Shown piece after piece: positions 60,683-64,000 of a stretch of 64,000 nt of DNA (the stretch's first letter is position 1; each line of letters begins with the position of its first letter). Origin of the DNA: Litoribacter populi. Its GTDB lineage: Bacteria > Bacteroidota > Bacteroidia > Cytophagales > Cyclobacteriaceae. Position numbers and translations under genes: made by a program. The notes beneath the pieces are model-generated. The model had not been told where the DNA came from, did no database searches, and saw only the letters and a list, made by a program, of their open reading frames with translations. The stretch lies in assembly GCF_007483685.1 (NCBI RefSeq), contig NZ_VMKN01000001.1:766599-830598 (forward strand). The letters run 5' to 3'.

Positions 60683-61684
60683 TCACCTCAGTTCTTTTGG
60701 TAAATAACCATAGTGCCTCTTGAAAGCAGCCGAGAAATGTGTGGCGTGTTTATAGCCTAATTCAAGGGCGATTTCAGCGATAGGTACAGAGGTCTGCATC
60801 AGCATGGTGCGGGCCTTTTCCATTTTATACTCTAAAAGATAAGCGAAAACTGATTTTCCATACATCATCTTGAAATGCTTTTTCAAGATGAATTCATTTG
60901 TACCAATTTGGTGGGCCAACTCTTTCAAGGTGACAGAATTATCCAAGCGGGCCAGTAAATATGATCTTGCCTCCTCCATTCGGGCAATATCTTCTTTCTT
61001 AAGATTTTGCTGCTTGTCTTTAAGTAGGTTTTGTTCGAAAGCCTCAAGTTGCAAGGTCAGTAGTTCGATAACCCTAGCGTCTACTAGGTTTTTTTTAAAT
61101 CCTGCACATTCTTGGCTATTGATCAACATATGAATAATGGAAGACATCCGGTTGCTGATAGGCAGGTTTTGACTGAAAAGTGCGGAACATTTCAGGCATT
61201 TTAGGTTTTCCAAAAACTCTTTTCCCATTTTTTGTCCTAAATGGCTATAATCATGAAAGAAATCCTTTCTCAAGTAGATAATCAGAATTTCGACAGATTG
61301 ACTGGACTCCGTTTGGATAAGAAGCTTTTTACAGCCTTTATATAATATGTTCTGAAAGCCTGATTTATTGCTAAATATTTTCTCACCATTTTCCCCATCC
61401 ATATAGACCAAACTTCCCTTGAGGCAAAAGTTCAATTGTACATATTCCGGGTGAGGGAAAGTAAGCATAGGAATAGGCAGCCCCATTTGGGATTTCCAAT
61501 GAGCAAAATATATTTTCTCCGAAAGGTATTCATAGAATTGGTGGCCTTCCTCCTTTCTTTCCTTGAAAAAGGGGGTAATAGAATAACCGGTTACCACACC
61601 GTTTCCCTCTTCTGCATCCAGTAGCGTTAAAAAATGATTTATACTTTTTCCTTCTGACGTCATTTCCATTCCGTTTCGGGTCAT
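60683..61684 (-). CDS. AraC family transcriptional regulator
   Basis: A 333-residue cytoplasmic regulator. The C-terminal 100 residues form the double HTH: VTLKELAHQIGTNEFILKKH and VPIAEIALELGYKHATHFSA, ending FKRHYGYLPKEL. The N-terminal 220 residues are a ligand or dimer domain of the PchR-like type (FPHPEYVQLNFCLKGSLVYM). It is divergent from the SusC-type gene at 61766 with an 81-base gap, so it is the obvious candidate to control it. Two to three in-frame ATGs near the start make the exact N-terminus uncertain. Confidence 0.88.
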   Translation of the reverse strand: MTRNGMEMTSEGKSINHFLTLLDAEEGNGVVTGYSITPFFKERKEEGHQFYEYLSEKIYFAHWKSQMGLPIPMLTFPHPEYVQLNFCLKGSLVYMDGENGEKIFSNKSGFQNILYKGCKKLLIQTESSQSVEILIIYLRKDFFHDYSHLGQKMGKEFLENLKCLKCSALFSQNLPISNRMSSIIHMLINSQECAGFKKNLVDARVIELLTLQLEAFEQNLLKDKQQNLKKEDIARMEEARSYLLARLDNSVTLKELAHQIGTNEFILKKHFKMMYGKSVFAYLLEYKMEKARTMLMQTSVPIAEIALELGYKHATHFSAAFKRHYGYLPKELR

Positions 61685-61765
61685 TGCCGTAAGGCTAACC
61701 TTGTTACTTTTGCATCAAAAGTACGCTTTTTTAGATTAAGTCTAAATAATAATAGAAGGTATCAC

Positions 61766-64000
61766 ATGAAAAATATTTTACTATTTGCTTTCCTTTTCTT
61801 TCAATTGGGCCTATCCCATGCCCAAAGAACCCATGTTAACGGGAAAGTCATGGGTGAAGATGGATTTCCACTTCCGGGAGCAACTATTCAGATTAAGGGC
61901 ACACCTACTACCTCGGTCACTGACCACAATGGCCTTTTTAGAATGTACGTTGAGCCTGGGCAGGAGCTTATAATTAGATATATGGGCTTTTTGCCCCATA
62001 TGTTTGAAGCTCCTGCCGACGAGAAGCTCATTGAAATCACCTTACGTGAAGATGCAACAATCCTCAATGAAGTAGTGGTGACCGGTGCCTTGGGGATAAA
62101 AAGAGCCGCTAGGGAAATGGGAGCCTCAGCCCAAGTGGTAGAAAATGAACGCCTCAATCAGGGCAAGCCTGTTAATCCCATTCTTGGTCTCAGTAGTAAA
62201 GTGGCTGGGTTGAGGATTAATATGTATGACAGTAAAGTTGACCCTAATGTTCAGGTGATGCTGAGAGGAACTCGATCGCTTCAGCGAACCAGCGGGATTG
62301 ATGGTCGAAATCCCAATGCACCTATTTATGTGTTGGATGGGGTGCCCATACCGGACATTTCCAGGCTTAACCCGAATGACATTGAAAGCATCACTGTCCT
62401 AAAAGGAGCCAATGCCGCAGCGCTGTACGGTTCGGAGGGTGTAAACGGGGCCTTGATGATTACCACCAAAACCGGTAAGAAGGGCGCTGGGACAGTAAGT
62501 GTAAGCAATACTACGATGTTTTCACAGGTATTTATGCTTCCTGAAGCCCAGAATCAATATGGACAAGGGATGAATGGGGTGTATAACCCAACCACTTTTG
62601 AATCCTGGGGGCCTACTTTTGATGGAAGTATGCGAGACTTTGGGAACCCTCTGCCCGACGGTACTCAGCCTCAACTGCTTTATTCTGCCCCAGCTCGGGA
62701 CAACCGTCTAGATCTATTTCAAACCGGTGTGAATACTCAAAACGATATCAGTTTTTCCGGAGGTGATGAAAATAGCACCTATCTTATGTCGGCTCAACAT
62801 GTCCATCAGCAAGGAATAATTCCTGAAGATGTAAATAACCGCTTGGGGCTAAGGTTTAATGGTACTAGAAGGTTTGGCAAACTACACACTTCTTACAACG
62901 TCAATTATATCAATAACAAAAATGATGTAACACCTGATGGTCCATGGATAGGAGCATATAGGTATCCCGCTAATTTTGATTTTGGAATGGTCAGGGAATG
63001 GCAGGACCCCAATGCGCCTGGTAACCCTAATAATTATTTCATCCCGAATGGTAGCTGGCTTCGCAATCCCTATTTCATGATTGACAATATCCGGAATACC
63101 TCAGAGCAGCAAATCCTCAACTTTAAGGTTGACTTTAACTATCAGTTAAGCGAAAAGGTGAATGTGATTTACCGTTTGGGACATTATACATCCAATACTA
63201 ACGGGCGAAATACAGTCAATAAGTTTCAGGCAGAAGGTACCAGAAATACCAATGGCTCTGTCAATGATTTCACAGATCAATATAGCAGGTGGAACGGGGA
63301 CCTGATTCTTCAGTACAGGGAGAAATTTGGGGATTTTAGCCTGCAAACATTGGTGGGGCAGAATTTCAGGACAGATTCCAGAAAGCAGCATAATATAGCG
63401 GCTAACAATTTACTTTACTCTGATATTTTTAATCAAAGCAGCAGAGTAGGGGAGCTTGCAGGAGGATCCACCCTGATGGAGCAGAGGGCATTTGCTGTGT
63501 ATGGGGAGGCAGTTTTGGGCTTCAGGGATTATCTCTATTTAAATCTTACAGGAAGGAATGACTGGGTTTCCGTCTTGAGCCCTCAGAACCGATCCTACTT
63601 TTATCCAGGCGTGAGCACTTCTTTAATCGCGAGTGAAGCTTGGGGGGTTCTAAAGCGGGTGCCACAGATTTCCTATACCAAATTCTATGCTTCCTGGAAT
63701 AAGACAGGGAATGTCACGCTCAATCCTTATCAACTTAACAACCCTTACACTCAAAACAACGGATTTCCATTTGGAAACGCGATTGGTTTTTTGCCTGGAT
63801 TGGCTAACCCAAACCCAAATATCCGGCCTGAATTTGTGACTTCTTATGAGGCTGGGGTGAATTTGGGGCTTTTTAAGCACCGAGTTTATATAGATGCTAC
63901 TTATGTATTTTCCGATGCCGATGGGCAGATTTCCAATGCCAATGTCTCCAGAGCGACTGGGTATAACTCCATGTTGGTAAATGCCGGTAGAATGACCAGC
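61766..64000 (+). CDS. SusC/RagA family TonB-linked outer membrane protein, 5' part
   Basis: 745 codons visible, open at the window edge. Signal peptide MKNILLFAFLFFQLGLSHAQ, then a carboxypeptidase-regulatory-like domain (VNGKVMGEDGFPLPGATIQI; VTDHNGLFRMYVEPGQE), then the plug with TonB-type EVVVTGALGIKR, PIYVLDGVPIPDISRLNPND and ITVLKGANAAALYGSEGVNG, and the start of the barrel. It would import a glycan or another large substrate with a SusD partner, which should follow outside the window. It is divergent from an AraC-type regulator. The substrate is unknown. Confidence 0.92.
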   Translation, partial: MKNILLFAFLFFQLGLSHAQRTHVNGKVMGEDGFPLPGATIQIKGTPTTSVTDHNGLFRMYVEPGQELIIRYMGFLPHMFEAPADEKLIEITLREDATILNEVVVTGALGIKRAAREMGASAQVVENERLNQGKPVNPILGLSSKVAGLRINMYDSKVDPNVQVMLRGTRSLQRTSGIDGRNPNAPIYVLDGVPIPDISRLNPNDIESITVLKGANAAALYGSEGVNGALMITTKTGKKGAGTVSVSNTTMFSQVFMLPEAQNQYGQGMNGVYNPTTFESWGPTFDGSMRDFGNPLPDGTQPQLLYSAPARDNRLDLFQTGVNTQNDISFSGGDENSTYLMSAQHVHQQGIIPEDVNNRLGLRFNGTRRFGKLHTSYNVNYINNKNDVTPDGPWIGAYRYPANFDFGMVREWQDPNAPGNPNNYFIPNGSWLRNPYFMIDNIRNTSEQQILNFKVDFNYQLSEKVNVIYRLGHYTSNTNGRNTVNKFQAEGTRNTNGSVNDFTDQYSRWNGDLILQYREKFGDFSLQTLVGQNFRTDSRKQHNIAANNLLYSDIFNQSSRVGELAGGSTLMEQRAFAVYGEAVLGFRDYLYLNLTGRNDWVSVLSPQNRSYFYPGVSTSLIASEAWGVLKRVPQISYTKFYASWNKTGNVTLNPYQLNNPYTQNNGFPFGNAIGFLPGLANPNPNIRPEFVTSYEAGVNLGLFKHRVYIDATYVFSDADGQISNANVSRATGYNSMLVNAGRMTS

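Overview
The window looks like chromosome from a member of the Bacteroidetes, probably the Cyclobacteriaceae (Algoriphagus / Cyclobacterium / Echinicola type). The evidence is SusC/SusD pairs, a hybrid two-component sensor with a periplasmic sugar-binding domain, a type IX secretion C-terminal sorting domain, many Sec, Tat and lipoprotein signals, promoters of the TAnnTTTG type, and few Shine-Dalgarno sequences. Taxonomy is inferred from gene content only. No rRNA, phage or CRISPR array was seen.

Layout. 1-1578: the end of a monomeric NADP isocitrate dehydrogenase gene. 1959-4775: an AT-rich accessory operon with a tiny secreted Cys-rich peptide, a strong hairpin, then three lipoproteins (DUF4221-like, thioredoxin-like with CxxC, propeller-like). 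4921-13017: a divergent cluster that reads as a periplasmic 3-keto-glycoside pathway (DUF1080 hydrolase, cytochrome c, Gfo/Idh/MocA dehydrogenase; opposite them an MFS transporter, two Tat-exported TIM-barrel isomerases, a GMC oxidoreductase and its Tat-bearing small subunit). 13095-16055: four housekeeping or unknown genes.

16176-18855 is the strangest part. Five 125-bp tandem units carry decayed tRNA-Lys-like sequences and run into an intact tRNA-Lys. Intact tRNA-Pro, tRNA-Arg and a second tRNA-Lys follow, mixed with chimeric pseudo-tRNAs. The region ends in a tandem array (period about 403 bp) of a cassette made of tRNA-like sequence, hairpin and GIY-YIG nuclease ORF, with two intact and two decaying nuclease copies. 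18946-22534 is a UDP-glucuronate decarboxylase gene split by a complete 2620-bp IS21-family element with a 6-bp target duplication; removing the element and one duplicate restores the frame. An intact paralogue lies at 24343-25302, with a CBS-domain gene and a probable glycosyltransferase between them.

25473-32627 holds mostly unlinked genes (oxidoreductase, DUF885, HAD, NTF2-like, STAS-like, beta-barrel, M20 peptidase). 32835-51180 is a fructan utilisation locus: three GH32 proteins, a sugar-porter MFS, a fructokinase-type PfkB kinase, SusC, SusD, a hybrid sensor with a sugar-binding domain, and a DUF4960 lipoprotein. Two of the three GH32 proteins have Glu where the family has its nucleophile Asp. 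51743-60471 contains an orphan DnaB-like ATPase, lipoproteins, a three-gene proton-translocating transhydrogenase operon, a uracil-DNA glycosylase-like protein and an atypical PyrD. The window ends with an AraC regulator divergent from a second SusC-type receptor that runs off the edge.
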